DNA from: Sambucus nigra | Lineage: Eukaryota > Streptophyta > Magnoliopsida > Dipsacales > Adoxaceae | Assembly: GCA_949130495.1 (NCBI GenBank) | Contig: OX422218.1 | Span: forward strand, 42,664,651-42,728,650 | Direction of reading: 5' to 3' | Length of the DNA stretch: 64,000 nt | Part shown: positions 22,660 to 32,491 of the stretch, in pieces | Layout of the letters: every line of letters starts with the position of its first letter | How positions within the stretch are numbered: the stretch's first letter is position 1 | Made by a program: the position numbers and the translations under genes | Notes under the pieces: model-generated | Databases searched by the model: none | Told to the model about the DNA's origin: nothing | The model's input: only the letters and a program-made list of their open reading frames with translations

Positions 22660-22844
22660 CCTATAGATGAAAGGATATGAAGTTTTTATCGAGTACATCT
22701 TGGATGTTTATGATGTACTAGATTGATGAGGGTTGATGTATCGCATTTAAGGAATATTTCGGTTACATCATCCCAAGGATATTATTTGGAGACTTTGAGT
22801 TTTTCTCATATGGTAAACTGTATTTAGTAGTATTGTATGTATGG

Positions 22845-23115
22845 CATAATGGATCTCTAGGATCGACATTGACAAGGAGTAGTGTAACGGGGTGGTTCCT
22901 TGTTTGGATTTCGCTTTGCGAGACACCCCACGCACGAAACGTAGTGCAATGTTGAGATTGGAGAAAAGTTCTAGCTATAATTAGGTTTGTCATAATGGAT
23001 CTCTAGGATCGACGTTGAGAAGGAGTAGTGTAACGGGGTGATTCCTTGTTTGGATTTCGCTTTGCGAGACATCCCACGCACGAAACGTAGCGCAACGTTG
23101 AGAATGGAGAGAAGT
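22845..23115 (+). repeat. 146-bp tandem duplication carrying GGTTCCTTG modules 4 and 5
   Basis: CATAATGGATCTCTAGGATC starts at both 22845 and 22991, a 146-bp period. Each unit holds TAGTGTAACGGGGTG, the module core (22890-22940 and 23036-23086), a TCGC-TTT-GCGA hairpin and CCCACGCACGAAACG. Family C LTRs also carry two modules about 200 bp apart, so the duplication may be ancestral to the family. Confidence 0.85.
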
Positions 23116-23805
23116 TTTGTCAATAATAATTTTGTATGCCTATTATTTAGAAATTAAATCTTATGATTCAACCCAATTGTATATGGGTAACTTATTAAGA
23201 ATTATAATTGATTAAATTATAAACCGGAATCCATTAAGCCTCGTATGGCATAATTATTCGTAAAAATAGTTAAGTGTGTTTAGAAAGAGTGGATTCTTGG
23301 GTTAAGATAGGAAGGCAGATCTCGTGGGTATAGGTTGGACCTATGTTAAGTTAGGTTGTCCTTAAATGGGGGTAATTTAACTAAAATTTGAGAACGCGAA
23401 TAGGTGCGTGCCATTAGATGAGAGGTGAGTTGGGGTTTCACGAGAGTGCGATTCCACTTTAATTATGAAATAAGTGCACCGATATTTGTTATGCACGGTT
23501 AACACAGTTGCTAAATATTTTTCACAACTCGGGCTCTGACCCGTTAACTTTTCTCTCCTGCCTGTAAATATATATATATATATATATATATATTACTACA
23601 GGTATCATATCGCATGGATGCCGGATGACCTTTTATCCAGAGTCTTGGGACCATGGCAGGTGCGGACTGTTGCGCGACTTAGATGGTAGTTGCTTCCTAC
23701 TTTTAAAAATCTAGGTAGGATTCATGTTGTACATCGAGTTTGTACCCAAGGGATATTTATATACATGTTTATATTTATTCAATTTCAGTTATTGTATTAG
23801 CTGTG

Positions 23806-23825
23806 ACCCGAAAGCTTATTCGGGT
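23806..23825 (+). terminator. Hairpin near the 3' end of LTR D
   Basis: ACCCGAA (23806-23812) pairs with TTCGGGT (23819-23825) over a 6-base loop. Against the element 1 hairpin, two base pairs differ on both arms so that pairing is kept. Confidence 0.45.
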
Positions 23826-24116
23826 ATATTCATTTGTACATACTCATTTCATTTTATTTTAGCACCTCATTTATCCTGTATTCGTGTATGGTTCACCTTT
23901 GCTAGTGGTTATAGTTTTAGTTTGTTATCTGTTGCTTATTTTATTTAATTTTAACATCTCGCTTATATGATATTGGGTAGTTAGTCGTATATTATGTTAT
24001 ACGGACAGTTGATGTTGAGACTGAGACATCTGAGACTCCTGATTTAATACAGCATAGGGCTGGCCACCCGTTATTATTCTAAGTGGGGTGTTATAGTTGT
24101 AAAATGAAAGAATATC

Positions 24117-24197
24117 TAATCTCAACCATTATAATATGTAAGGAGGTGGCATCGATCTGCACAGTTAAAAATGTGTATATTTTCAAAGACCAAGCTA

Positions 24198-24271
<74 letters not shown>

Positions 24272-24362
24272 GGGAGCTTGGTTTTCGAAAATATGTACAT
24301 TTTTAACGGTACAGATAAGTGCCACATCAAAAGACATATTTCCAAAACTAAGGGTTGAGATC
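24117..24362. mobile_element. Foldback/MITE-like inverted repeat with a (TA)n centre
   Basis: The left arm (24117-24195) and right arm (24274-24362) are imperfect inverted copies: both contain AATCTCAACC or GATCTCAACC at the outside, GTGGCA in the middle, and GTTAAAAATGT plus CCAAGCT inside. The (TA)n run at 24198-24267 is the loop. No coding sequence or clear target duplication is visible. It lies about 20 bp after the end of LTR D. Confidence 0.6.
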
Positions 24363-25519
24363 ATCTCCCTCCATTTACATTTCAAATTTTAAATTTTCAA
24401 TCCACCTTTTTCATTTCCCCCTATTTTTCCCATGTGAACATTTCTTGCCTTAAACATTTCCATCTATCTCTCTCTTCATTAACTCCCTCACTCTATCTTC
24501 CCTCCTCTGAAGTGATCTCCATTCTCTCACCTCATTCAATTTTCTCACCTCACTTTCTCTTCTAACTCATTCCATAATCTTCTTACTCACGATTTTTTTT
24601 TTCTCTTTTGCAGGTTATTAAGCGTAAAAGAACCGGTAAGGTAATTTCTCATATATCGATTTGGGTTGAATTCAAGGTTTTTATATGCTGATCTAATTAG
24701 AGTTCTTATATGCAGATCTGTTCTCAATCTAATTTTTTTTATTCTTATGTGCAGATCTAATTAGAGTTCTTATAGCTTAAGCGGAGATGGATATATGGAT
24801 ATTTTTTTATGCCAAGGTTTTTTAATTCATTTTTAATTCTTACTCATGATTTTTGATTTCTTATTTTAAGTTCAAATTCTGAAACAGATTATGTATAGCG
24901 GAGAGATGGAGATATTGAGGGACATTTGACATTTGACATTTGTGATACACAAACCCAACTGAGATTAACATTTGGATTATGATGCTTACGCTATCGGTGG
25001 GTGGGGGATCTGAGGACGGTGGAGTGAGATGGAGATGAGGCTGGCGGAGGGAGAGGAGATGAAGTTGGCGGAGGGAGATGGGGAAGAGACCGAAGCTGAT
25101 GGAGGAGGGATAGGGAGATAAGGGTGCACCGTTGGGTAGGTTGGATGAGGCCGGTGTAGGGAGGAAAGGGGATGAAGGTTTCGAAAGATGTGAGAAGACA
25201 GGTGTGAATGAGCCTCTTCATTGGAACATAAATCATGATTTACATCAACCTAATGTCATTTCAAATGTATTGGATCATCTCTCACAAGAAATGCACAATT
25301 TTCTTTTCAAAACCAAGTCAGGCGCCTATGATTCATGGGTTTCTTTTCAGAACCAAGTCAGAGTATAGTACTAAGTAAAACCCATTAATGTATTGGATCG
25401 TCTCTAACAAGCAAGGTAGAAGGGACATCGCAAGTTTTGTTCAACGAAAGGAGAGAGACGAGAACTTTGAGTTGTTCAACCAACTATGAGATCGTATTGG
25501 GTATATTATTATGTGGTTG
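24363..25519. other. Interval without recognisable genes
   Basis: A CT-rich stretch (24440-24560), an acceptor-like TTTTGCAG at 24606, a GA-rich imperfect repeat of GGAGATGAGGCTGGCGGAGG type (25015-25170) and two copies of TTTCTTTTCA(A/G)AACCAAGTCA (about 25300 and 25340) are present. None is enough to call a gene. Confidence 0.5.
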
Positions 25520-25744
25520 TGTTTTGTGACAACCCGCCTAATAAGATATCGGGCGATCACTCCAATATAAATTAAAATAGTAGTCTCATATGGATCATTC
25601 TTAGCATCACTGTCGAAAAATACATTTAATTACTAATAACCTATCAGGCCGGTGTCATGATATTAACTTTACTACTCTTTTTAACGATAATAAATAAAAC
25701 ATCCAAAATTTAATGCGTAAATGAAACTGAAATGAAATAAAATA

Positions 25745-25758
25745 ACCGAACACTCGGT
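25745..25758 (-). terminator. Short hairpin near the LTR 3' end (family C)
   Basis: ACCGA and TCGGT pair over a 4-base loop and lie about 230 bp from the sense 3' end of the LTR, like the longer hairpins of element 1 and LTR D. Confidence 0.35.
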
Positions 25759-26275
25759 CAAAATATACAACCATATCGAATGCTGTAGCGAAAGAATAAA
25801 TAAATGCAATTGAGCCATTGGATCGAATGTTTATACAGTACCTCCTATCTAGAGTACAACGATGGAAGTGACTATCAAAAACCTGCACGCATCCACAGCT
25901 GCTGCAGCTGACGTCTGACTCGAAAGAATTTGCATCCAGGCGTCCCTGTGTCTGGACACCTATGTATATATATAATATAGCAAGAAAGGAAAAGTAGATA
26001 AATGGGTCAGAGCCCGAATTTTGAAAATATTTTGCAAGTGCAAAAATGCCTTATTATTTTGAAAAAGGTTTTATCTCATATTTAAGTTTGGTATCGCACT
26101 TCCATGAGATACCCCTCACCTCTCCGCTAATAGTGCACTCCTAGCGCATCTATCTAGAACATTCTAGTCAAGCTACCCTGCTAAACTAGTCTATCACAAA
26201 CCCACTATCAATCCTAGATAGTCCAAGCAATGTACTAAGGGCTAAACTTCACCCCAGTCTCAACGCTATGCCATG

Positions 26276-26330
26276 TTCGTGCGTGGGGGGTCTCGCAAAG
26301 CGAAATCCAAACAAGGAACCCCACCGATAC
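26276..26330 (-). repeat. GGTTCCTTG module, copy 6 (C LTR 1)
   Basis: On minus: GTAGTGTATCGGTGGGGTTC then CTTGTTTGGATTTCG, TCGC-TTT-GCGA hairpin and CCCACGCACGAAC. Confidence 0.8.
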
Positions 26331-26473
26331 ACTACTATGCGGCACGGTCGATCGTCGAGATCCGCCAGTCCCTCAGTACAGAAAGATATAAATAAATATA
26401 TATATACCATAAATATTTATAATATAAGAGAACTAAGGATTAAACTTCTCCCCAGTCTCAACACACTGCCATA

Positions 26474-26530
26474 TTCGTGCGTGGTGTGTCTCGCAAAGCG
26501 AAATCCAAACAAGGAACCCCCCCGATACAC
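26474..26530 (-). repeat. GGTTCCTTG module, copy 7 (C LTR 1)
   Basis: This is a second, near-identical module 200 bp from copy 6, again preceded by TAGTGTATCGGGGGG. Confidence 0.8.
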
Positions 26531-26689
26531 TACTATGCGGCAAGGTCGATCGTCGGGATCCATTAGACCCTAGGCACTCGATTCATCCATTTATACATAC
26601 ATATTCATATTTTACCATAACCATCCGGATCTAACTCCCGGACTGAGGATTCATATACAAAGTATTTATCAATACCTTTATTTTTCTCA

Positions 26690-27000
26690 AAATTTCCCAT
26701 TTCCCTTTTTATACTCAGGAAATGTAAATATAAAAGCTAATTCATTATCATGAATTGCTTTAACAAATCATATACCTTTTAAAAGCCAATTTTATTATCA
26801 TAAAAATGCTTTTCCTTTATATCATCCCATTTCCCTTTTTATACTCAGGAAATGTACCCAAAGCCATTTCCATTATCATGAAAATGCGTTGATCAAATCA
26901 TGCTTCCACATCCCTTCTTCCATCCGGGAGTGTTACCAAAGCCAAACCTTTATCCCATTTCCCTTTTTATACTCAGGAAATGTAAATTAAAGCCAATCCA
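26690..27000 (-). repeat. Repeats with ATTTCC..GGAAAT inverted arms
   Basis: CCCATTTCCCTTTTTATACT followed by CAGGAAATGT occurs at about 26695, 26825 and 26957, roughly 130 bp apart, plus a diverged copy (CATCCC..GGGAGTG) near 26908. The arms can form a 6-bp stem. The same series recurs in LTRs 2 and 3. Confidence 0.75.
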
Positions 27001-27389
27001 TTATCATGAATTGCTTTAATAAATCCAAGACCGCCCCTCCGGGTTTCCCCACTGGACGCGCCCCTAAATGGCTATCATCTTCCAGGGCCTATCTATACAA
27101 GACAAGCTGGGAACCTACCAACGTCGGGAAGCGTCCATATTGCCTGCGGGAAAGTCAGGACCACACCCGGAATCCCCTAACCAGCGCAGTAATACAAATG
27201 CCCATATGGCCTAGGGACTATATCCCACCTGCTCAACAGCCAAGAGGGCTTCACCACAACGCGCGCAACTTCCCTTATGATAGCGATTTAGGCAGGTGTG
27301 TACAATCCACAATTTATTAATTATGAAAAACATTTCTCAGTCCATTTTGAAAATATTCATTTTTATATTTTCAAAATCATTTCCATCAT

Positions 27390-27392
<3 letters not shown>

Positions 27393-27475
<83 letters not shown>
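27393..27475. repeat. (TA)n tract, 83 bp, in C LTR 1
   Basis: The same site has about 25 bp of TA in LTR 2 (33561-33585) and 31 bp in LTR 3 (39567-39597). Confidence 0.95.
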
Positions 27476-27478
<3 letters not shown>

Positions 27479-27863
27479 AAATCACACAGTATAAACATAT
27501 CCTATATATTCCTCCTAGAATATATAACCTGCCATAATGGCCTATATCATCTAGCGATGACCATAATCCCAAAGATTCCCTCCAGGAATCACAATCATGC
27601 ATTCATATAAGCATGATACTAAGCCCAAAGTATTTTCTTACTTTGATGATTAATAATTACCTTAATCAACTCTTAAAGGTTTATTGGATATCTCCAAATA
27701 TAATAATTCACTCTAAGTGAATATATACATATATATATTCCCAATTCCTCAAGTCCTTTAGGACATAACCCTCTAATATACTTTAATTTAGAAGGCCCTT
27801 AAACTTTAATCTCAAAGGGGAGAAATAATAATAATCTCCAAAATCTTGGGCTGAAAACAAGGC

Positions 27864-27983
27864 ACCGGTCGACCGATCTTAGACCCCCGGTCGACCGCGG
27901 GTTGTAAACAAGCCTACGAAACAAAGCAGTAGGCCCTTTTTCCTTGACGCGGTCGATCGGCCATAGGGGCGCGATCGACCGGT
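27864..27983. repeat. Two pairs of GGTCGACC palindromes, 22-bp class (C LTR 1)
   Basis: Centres at about 27870/27892 and 27954/27976; each pair is 22 bp apart. Two of the four copies have single mutations in this LTR. Confidence 0.85.
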
Positions 27984-28688
27984 CACACCAGGTCTCCCAA
28001 AATTAAAATCCTTAAGTCCCTTATCCAACAACCCAAATTCATTTTCGGGGTTTCTAAACTACACCAAAAATTATCCCGAACATCTACGACATTAATTCTA
28101 GCCGTAATTTTTCCAATTCCCGATTTGATTTCCGAGTTGATAATTTCAACTCGGAGATGTCATCTTGTAAAACTCATATCAAATCGTAGAAAACTCAGAA
28201 AATTACGCGGTCGGCACCCACGCGACCGTATCAAAAAGATCTACAACTTTCGTGTTTTGGACAAAAGCTAAATCATTTATCTTCTTGGCCGAAAATGACC
28301 CCAAAGGTTACGGGTTACTATTCATTATCTCTTCCAACATCCCAGACTCCATTTTTCTCCATTTTTGTTGTTTCTAACCTCACCCAACAACTCAATAAAC
28401 ATTTAATCTATGTTTTACAACTAACACATCAATTATTTTGGGGTATTAAACCATTTCTCTTGGATTTGAGCCCTAAAATCCATGAAACCTAGATTTGGGC
28501 ATTTCTCCCAATAAAATTCAATCTTACATCCCATTAACATGGTTTTAATACTAGAAATCATTAAGAGTTTACATTACATCAATTTGTAAACTCACATAAA
28601 ACTTTTACCCAATTTTTTTAAGGGTTCTAACCCTAAAATCATGTTTATACCAAATGTGATATGAGAGGATTGCAAAAAATGAAATAAA

Positions 28689-28704
28689 GCAAGTAAACAC
28701 TTGC
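28689..28704 (-). promoter_or_regulatory. GC-donor stem-loop (C LTR 1)
   Basis: On minus: AGGCAAGTGTTTACTTGC, a perfect 6-bp stem (GCAAGT/ACTTGC) with a GTTT loop and an AG|GCAAGT donor-like core, about 150 nt downstream of the TATA box. Confidence 0.6.
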
Positions 28705-28846
28705 CTGGAGGATGAAATCCGACGACCTCGAGTCGAATCCGGTGGAGTTTGGCCCGAATCTCCCTTTTTTTCCCTCTTTTCTCCTTCCTCTCACTCTTCT
28801 CTCTCTTTTCTTTCTTTCTTTCTCTTTTATTTCCCCTCTCTCCCTC

Positions 28847-28854
28847 TTTATATA
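28847..28854 (-). promoter_or_regulatory. TATA box of C LTR 1
   Basis: TATATAAA on the minus strand is followed by a GAGGGAGAGAGG-rich leader. It lies about 430 bp from the LTR start and is conserved in all three LTRs. Confidence 0.65.
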
Positions 28855-28970
28855 GGAAGAAAAGGGTTTTAACCCTTAAAACCCAAAAACGACTCGTTTA
28901 CCCAATTACGAGTTACTTTTACCTCTAAAATTATCCGAAACTCATTTTCGACAATCGGACACTCTTTTCC

Positions 28971-28981
28971 GACTATCTCGG
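28971..28981 (-). promoter_or_regulatory. Shared U3 motif (C LTR 1)
   Basis: CCGAGATAGTC on minus, about 120 bp upstream of the TATA box. It corresponds to TCGAGATAGTC of D, E and G. Confidence 0.5.
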
Positions 28982-29287
28982 ACATTCCGAAACTCACGGC
29001 GCAGTCGAAATTCCCATTCGAGGTACTTGACCGCAAATCACTATTGCAACCCAAAATAAATAAATGCGGGTTTTCCAATTAAAAATCTTACCTCTTGTCG
29101 CTTTACTCAATGACGACATATAATTAAAATATTTCGACCTATATAGTCCCAAAAATAATTACAGCACCCATCGAAAATCATTCAATCCTCAAAAATCCCA
29201 AAAATTACTATTTAGGAAAATTCCCCAAATTCCAATTTATATCCAATTATGGAATTTAATGGTCTCCAAAAGGACGGGTTGTTACAT

Positions 29288-29299
29288 ACTCCCCCCCTT
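29288..29299 (-). other. Polypurine tract, C internal 1
   Basis: AAGGGGGGGAGT on minus, immediately before the 3' LTR start at 29286. Confidence 0.85.
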
Positions 29300-29838
29300 A
29301 CAACGGAATTTCGTCCTCGAAATTCAGATACGACCTACACCACCAATCCTAGGATCACTCCAAATCCTAATACCTCAAAGGGAATGACACTAACCCAATG
29401 GTTCCCATCCATGTACAATACGACTACCACGATCGTAAAGTGACTCTAATACGTCACATAATACCCATCATCTATAATGCCTATCGGCATGAATTTCAAC
29501 CTTATATACTACGCCCATTCTATTTCAGGCGGTATATAAACCAACTTACCAAGGTGCCCATACACCTTTCTAACTTGTGCATATTTGCACATCCGTAGTG
29601 AACGTCTGACACATAACACTCTCTCCTAATAAGGATCTCCTTTCCTCGGTGTAATACTCACTTATGGGTCCTTCCAACCCGCGAAATTCCAAACTCCTAA
29701 CCTCGGTATCGCTAACTCTATCGAGCCTACATCCTACAATGTTACTATCTATGCGTTACCCTACCTACGCGAAACTAATATAATCCTAAGAATGTCCCTA
29801 GTGCCCAAGGCCTCTATCGAATCCCGACATTTTCTCGG

Positions 29839-29896
29839 TTTCGTGCATGGGACGTCTCGCCAAGGCGAAATCCAAACAAGGAACCCTCCCGTTACA
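29839..29896 (-). repeat. GGTTCCTTG module, copy 8 (C internal 1)
   Basis: This copy has the GGCGA stem variant (TCGCC-TT-GGCGA) and GACGTCCCATGCACG. It is orthologous to element 1 copy 3. Confidence 0.8.
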
Positions 29897-30380
29897 CTAC
29901 TCCCTCGCGTTGTTGGTCATCGAGATGTAACGGCCCAAGACACACAAGCGGGACATCCTAAATCCTGCCTATGCTAACCTACAAACGCATTTCTGGTATC
30001 TTATCCTTCCGCCCATACGGAAGGAAACTTAATCAATCGAAGTGCCCACTTTCTGTAGAAAGTGTCACGAACATAATACCCAAATTGTATCTCCTCAAAA
30101 TTTGCCTTTTCATTAAGGCTGGTTATATTCCTCAACCCAATTTCTCCAAATTTGCCTTCTTATTAAGGCAGGGATATCATCCTCAAATCAAATTCTCTAA
30201 GTCCCACTCCACCCAACTACTTGTGGTGAGAGGACCAATTTAGTGCTTTTCCATAGCACAATATTTCCATAAACATACCATCATCACAGGGCTCGTAGTC
30301 TATAGTGGTTCATCCACACTATAAGACTAACCCACATCCTTCCATCCAATAACAGCTCTCCACGCCCGACGCCCTTAAGA

Positions 30381-30436
30381 GTCATGTGTCGAGTGTCTCG
30401 CAAAGCGAAATCCAAACAAGGAACCCCTCCACACAT
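30381..30436 (-). repeat. GGTTCCTTG module, copy 9 (C internal 1)
   Basis: Core GGAGGGGTTCCTTGTTTGG with TCGC-TTT-GCGA; flanked by TGTGTGGAG. It is orthologous to element 1 copy 2. Confidence 0.8.
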
Positions 30437-30896
30437 TAACACTTGACTTCGTCGGTCACGGAGTCCCGTTATTTCAGACATGCAACCGGGATAATCCTAT
30501 CCCTAAACAACAAAAGGTGGTTTGAACTCCTATCTCTAACTAAGAGTCACACCACCCAGCACTTGCACTATTTCTAAGCCCTTGCGCAAACCATAATGAG
30601 CTTTATCTTACAGCTCAACACAAATCCTGCGGCCTTAAATCATATATATAAGGTCGCCATACATACCAACCAAAATAAGGAAGCCTCTGCTCATCGAGGT
30701 TTCATCAATCCATAATAATAAAGGTGAACTCAACCTTTATCAAGGTGAGACACCACAATAAAAACCTGTTCCCTCGAGGAACCATGGACACGATAGTCTT
30801 GCCATCATTAGCCTGCTATCGCTCCGATCAACCAATACATATATATACACCATAATACCATACTCGTATAGACATATAAAACGAGTATCACAACCC

Positions 30897-30898
<2 letters not shown>

Positions 30899-30953
<55 letters not shown>
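30899..30953. repeat. (TA)n tract in C internal 1
   Basis: About 55 bp here; 37 bp at the same site in internal 2 (37008-37044). Confidence 0.95.
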
Positions 30954-30955
<2 letters not shown>

Positions 30956-31268
30956 TATACATATATATACACAATATATCAACACCCGCCTCTATGGCGA
31001 ATGAAGGAAAATAAAATTCCGATATTGCGGAAAACACATAAACACACATGATATTATGTTATTATGACCGCCATAACTCAAATTACACACACGAGTCTAG
31101 GGCTAACGAACACCGTGACTTTTATCTAGCCACGCCATTTATACCTCTTCCTTGAGGTAAAACTCATAACAACATTCTTCTCATACCGACTGAATTGTGG
31201 GGACTCACGATTAAAACTATCCGCAAGACCCCTTTTGAACCCTCACCTTCAATGAGGAATTCAACTTT

Positions 31269-31295
31269 AGTACCACTCTCAACTTCAGCGGTACT
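31269..31295 (-). other. Conserved leader hairpin (C internal 1)
   Basis: AGTACCACT and AGCGGTACT on plus are the two arms; on minus they read AGTACCGCT and AGTGGTACT, identical to element 1's arms at 10514-10541. Confidence 0.5.
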
Positions 31296-31616
31296 GTGGT
31301 ACTCCTAACTACCATTCTTTAGTAGTTGCCGCCAAAATGCTTAATAATAACTATAAGGAGAGTGACCTCTACTAAGGCCCTCGTCCACAACTTCCACCAG
31401 CTGCCCCAGCTAAGCCTCACCTCCTGCTGCCACCCAAGCTCCGCACACGATTCTCAAATGAGCGTGGAAAATATTTCTATAATCTTCTAACATGGCAGGA
31501 GAACGAAATCTCACAAGAGAAATCAACGATCCTAATCCTGAGGCTCTACAACAATCGAGAGCAACGCTGAAAGCGTAGTACGTCCGCACAGATTCCTAAG
31601 GACACTAGAACCTGAT

Positions 31617-31628
31617 GCTCTGATACCA
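31617..31628 (-). other. Primer-binding site, initiator-Met tRNA (C internal 1)
   Basis: TGGTATCAGAGC on minus, 2 nt after the sense LTR end (..TCACA). Perfect 12-nt complement to the plant initiator tRNA-Met 3' end. Confidence 0.9.
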
Positions 31629-32380
31629 TCTGTGACAACCAGCCTAATAAGATACCGGGCGATCACTCCAATATAAATTAAAACAGGAGTCTCATATGGA
31701 TCATTCTTAGCATCACTGTCGAAAAATACATTTAATTACTAATAACCTATCAGGCCGGTGTCAAAATTTTAACTTTACTACTCTTTTTAACGATAATAAA
31801 TAAAACATCTACAATTTAATGCGTAAATGAAACTGAAATGAAATAAAATAACCGAACACTCGGTCAAAATATACAACCATATTGAATGCTGTACCGAAAG
31901 AATAAATAAATGCAGTTGAGCCATTGGCTCGAATGTTTATACAGTACTTCCTATCTAGAGTACAACGATGGAAGCGACTATCAAAAACCTGCACGCATCC
32001 ACAGCTGCTGCAGCTGACGTCTGACTCGAAAGAATTTACATCCAGGCGTCCCTGTGTCTGGACACCTATGTATATATATAATATAGCAAGAAAGGAAAAG
32101 TAGATAAACGGGTCAGAGCCCGAATTTTGAAAATATTTTGCAAGTTCATAAATGCTATATTATTTTGAAAAAGGTTTTATCTCATATTTAAGTTTGGTAT
32201 TGCACTCCCATGAGATACCCCTCACCTCTCCGCTAATAGTGCACTCCTAGCGCATCTATCTAGAACATTCTAGTCAAGCTACCCTGCTAAACTAGTCTAT
32301 CACAAACCCACTATCAATCCTAGATAGTCCAAGCAATGTACTAAGGACTAAACTTCACCCCAGTCTCAACGCTATGCCAT

Positions 32381-32440
32381 GTTCGTGCGTGGGGTGTCTC
32401 GCAAAGCGAAATCCAAACAAGGAACCCCCCTGATACACTA
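32381..32440 (-). repeat. GGTTCCTTG module, copy 10 (C LTR 2)
   Basis: Counterpart of copy 6, with GACACCCCACGCACGAAC intact. Confidence 0.8.
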
Positions 32441-32489
32441 CTATGCGGCACGGTCGATCGTCGTGATCCGCCAGTCCCTCAGTACAGAA

Positions 32490-32491
<2 letters not shown>

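Larger units (their letters stand above)
20888..24095 (+). mobile_element. LTR D, right half
   Basis: It resumes with ATCTACAAGACCGAATCG and palindromes (20903-21018), then has a GC-rich block (22145-22430), (TA)n tracts, a tandem pair of GGTTCCTTG modules (22845-23115), the CGGGCTCTGACCCG box (23527-23540), a 3' hairpin (23806-23825) and the tail GGGCTGGCCACCCG also found at the end of element 1's LTRs. It ends GGGGTGTTATA at 24095. This order is that of an LTR 3' part. Confidence 0.6.
25525..29286 (-). repeat. Family C LTR 1
   Basis: A 3.76-kb LTR. In sense order from 29286 it carries the U3 motif (28971-28981), TATA box (28847-28854), purine-rich leader, GC-donor stem-loop (28689-28704), two palindrome pairs (27864-27983), the conserved block (27024-27305), GGAAAT hairpin repeats (26690-27000), two GGTTCCTTG modules, the CTGACCCG box and the ACCGA/TCGGT hairpin. 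Confidence 0.9.
29287..31630 (-). mobile_element. Family C internal region 1 (non-coding)
   Basis: It starts (sense) with the PBS at 31617-31628 and a leader that matches that of copies A/B for about 35 nt and that of element 1 further on. It ends with GAATTTCGAGGACGAAATTC and a polypurine tract. It carries the leader hairpin (31269-31295) and two modules (29839, 30381). No frame over about 90 codons has Gag or Pol motifs, so any mobility would need proteins from elsewhere. Confidence 0.8.

Noticed and set aside
22435..22698. Tyr-Ile repeat proteins, also at 24083, 27298, 30740, 32379 and 43543
   Set aside because: Translations of (TA)n microsatellites.
26268..26573. Frames through the GGTTCCTTG modules encoding AKRNPNKEP
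   Set aside because: The reading frame is not kept between LTR and internal copies, and the best-conserved features are the hairpin bases, which argues against a peptide.
27006..27320. 104-codon frame repeated in all three C LTRs (also 33174, 39180)
   Set aside because: It is conserved only because the LTR copies are nearly identical; the related block in element 1 does not keep the frame, so the conservation is at the DNA level.
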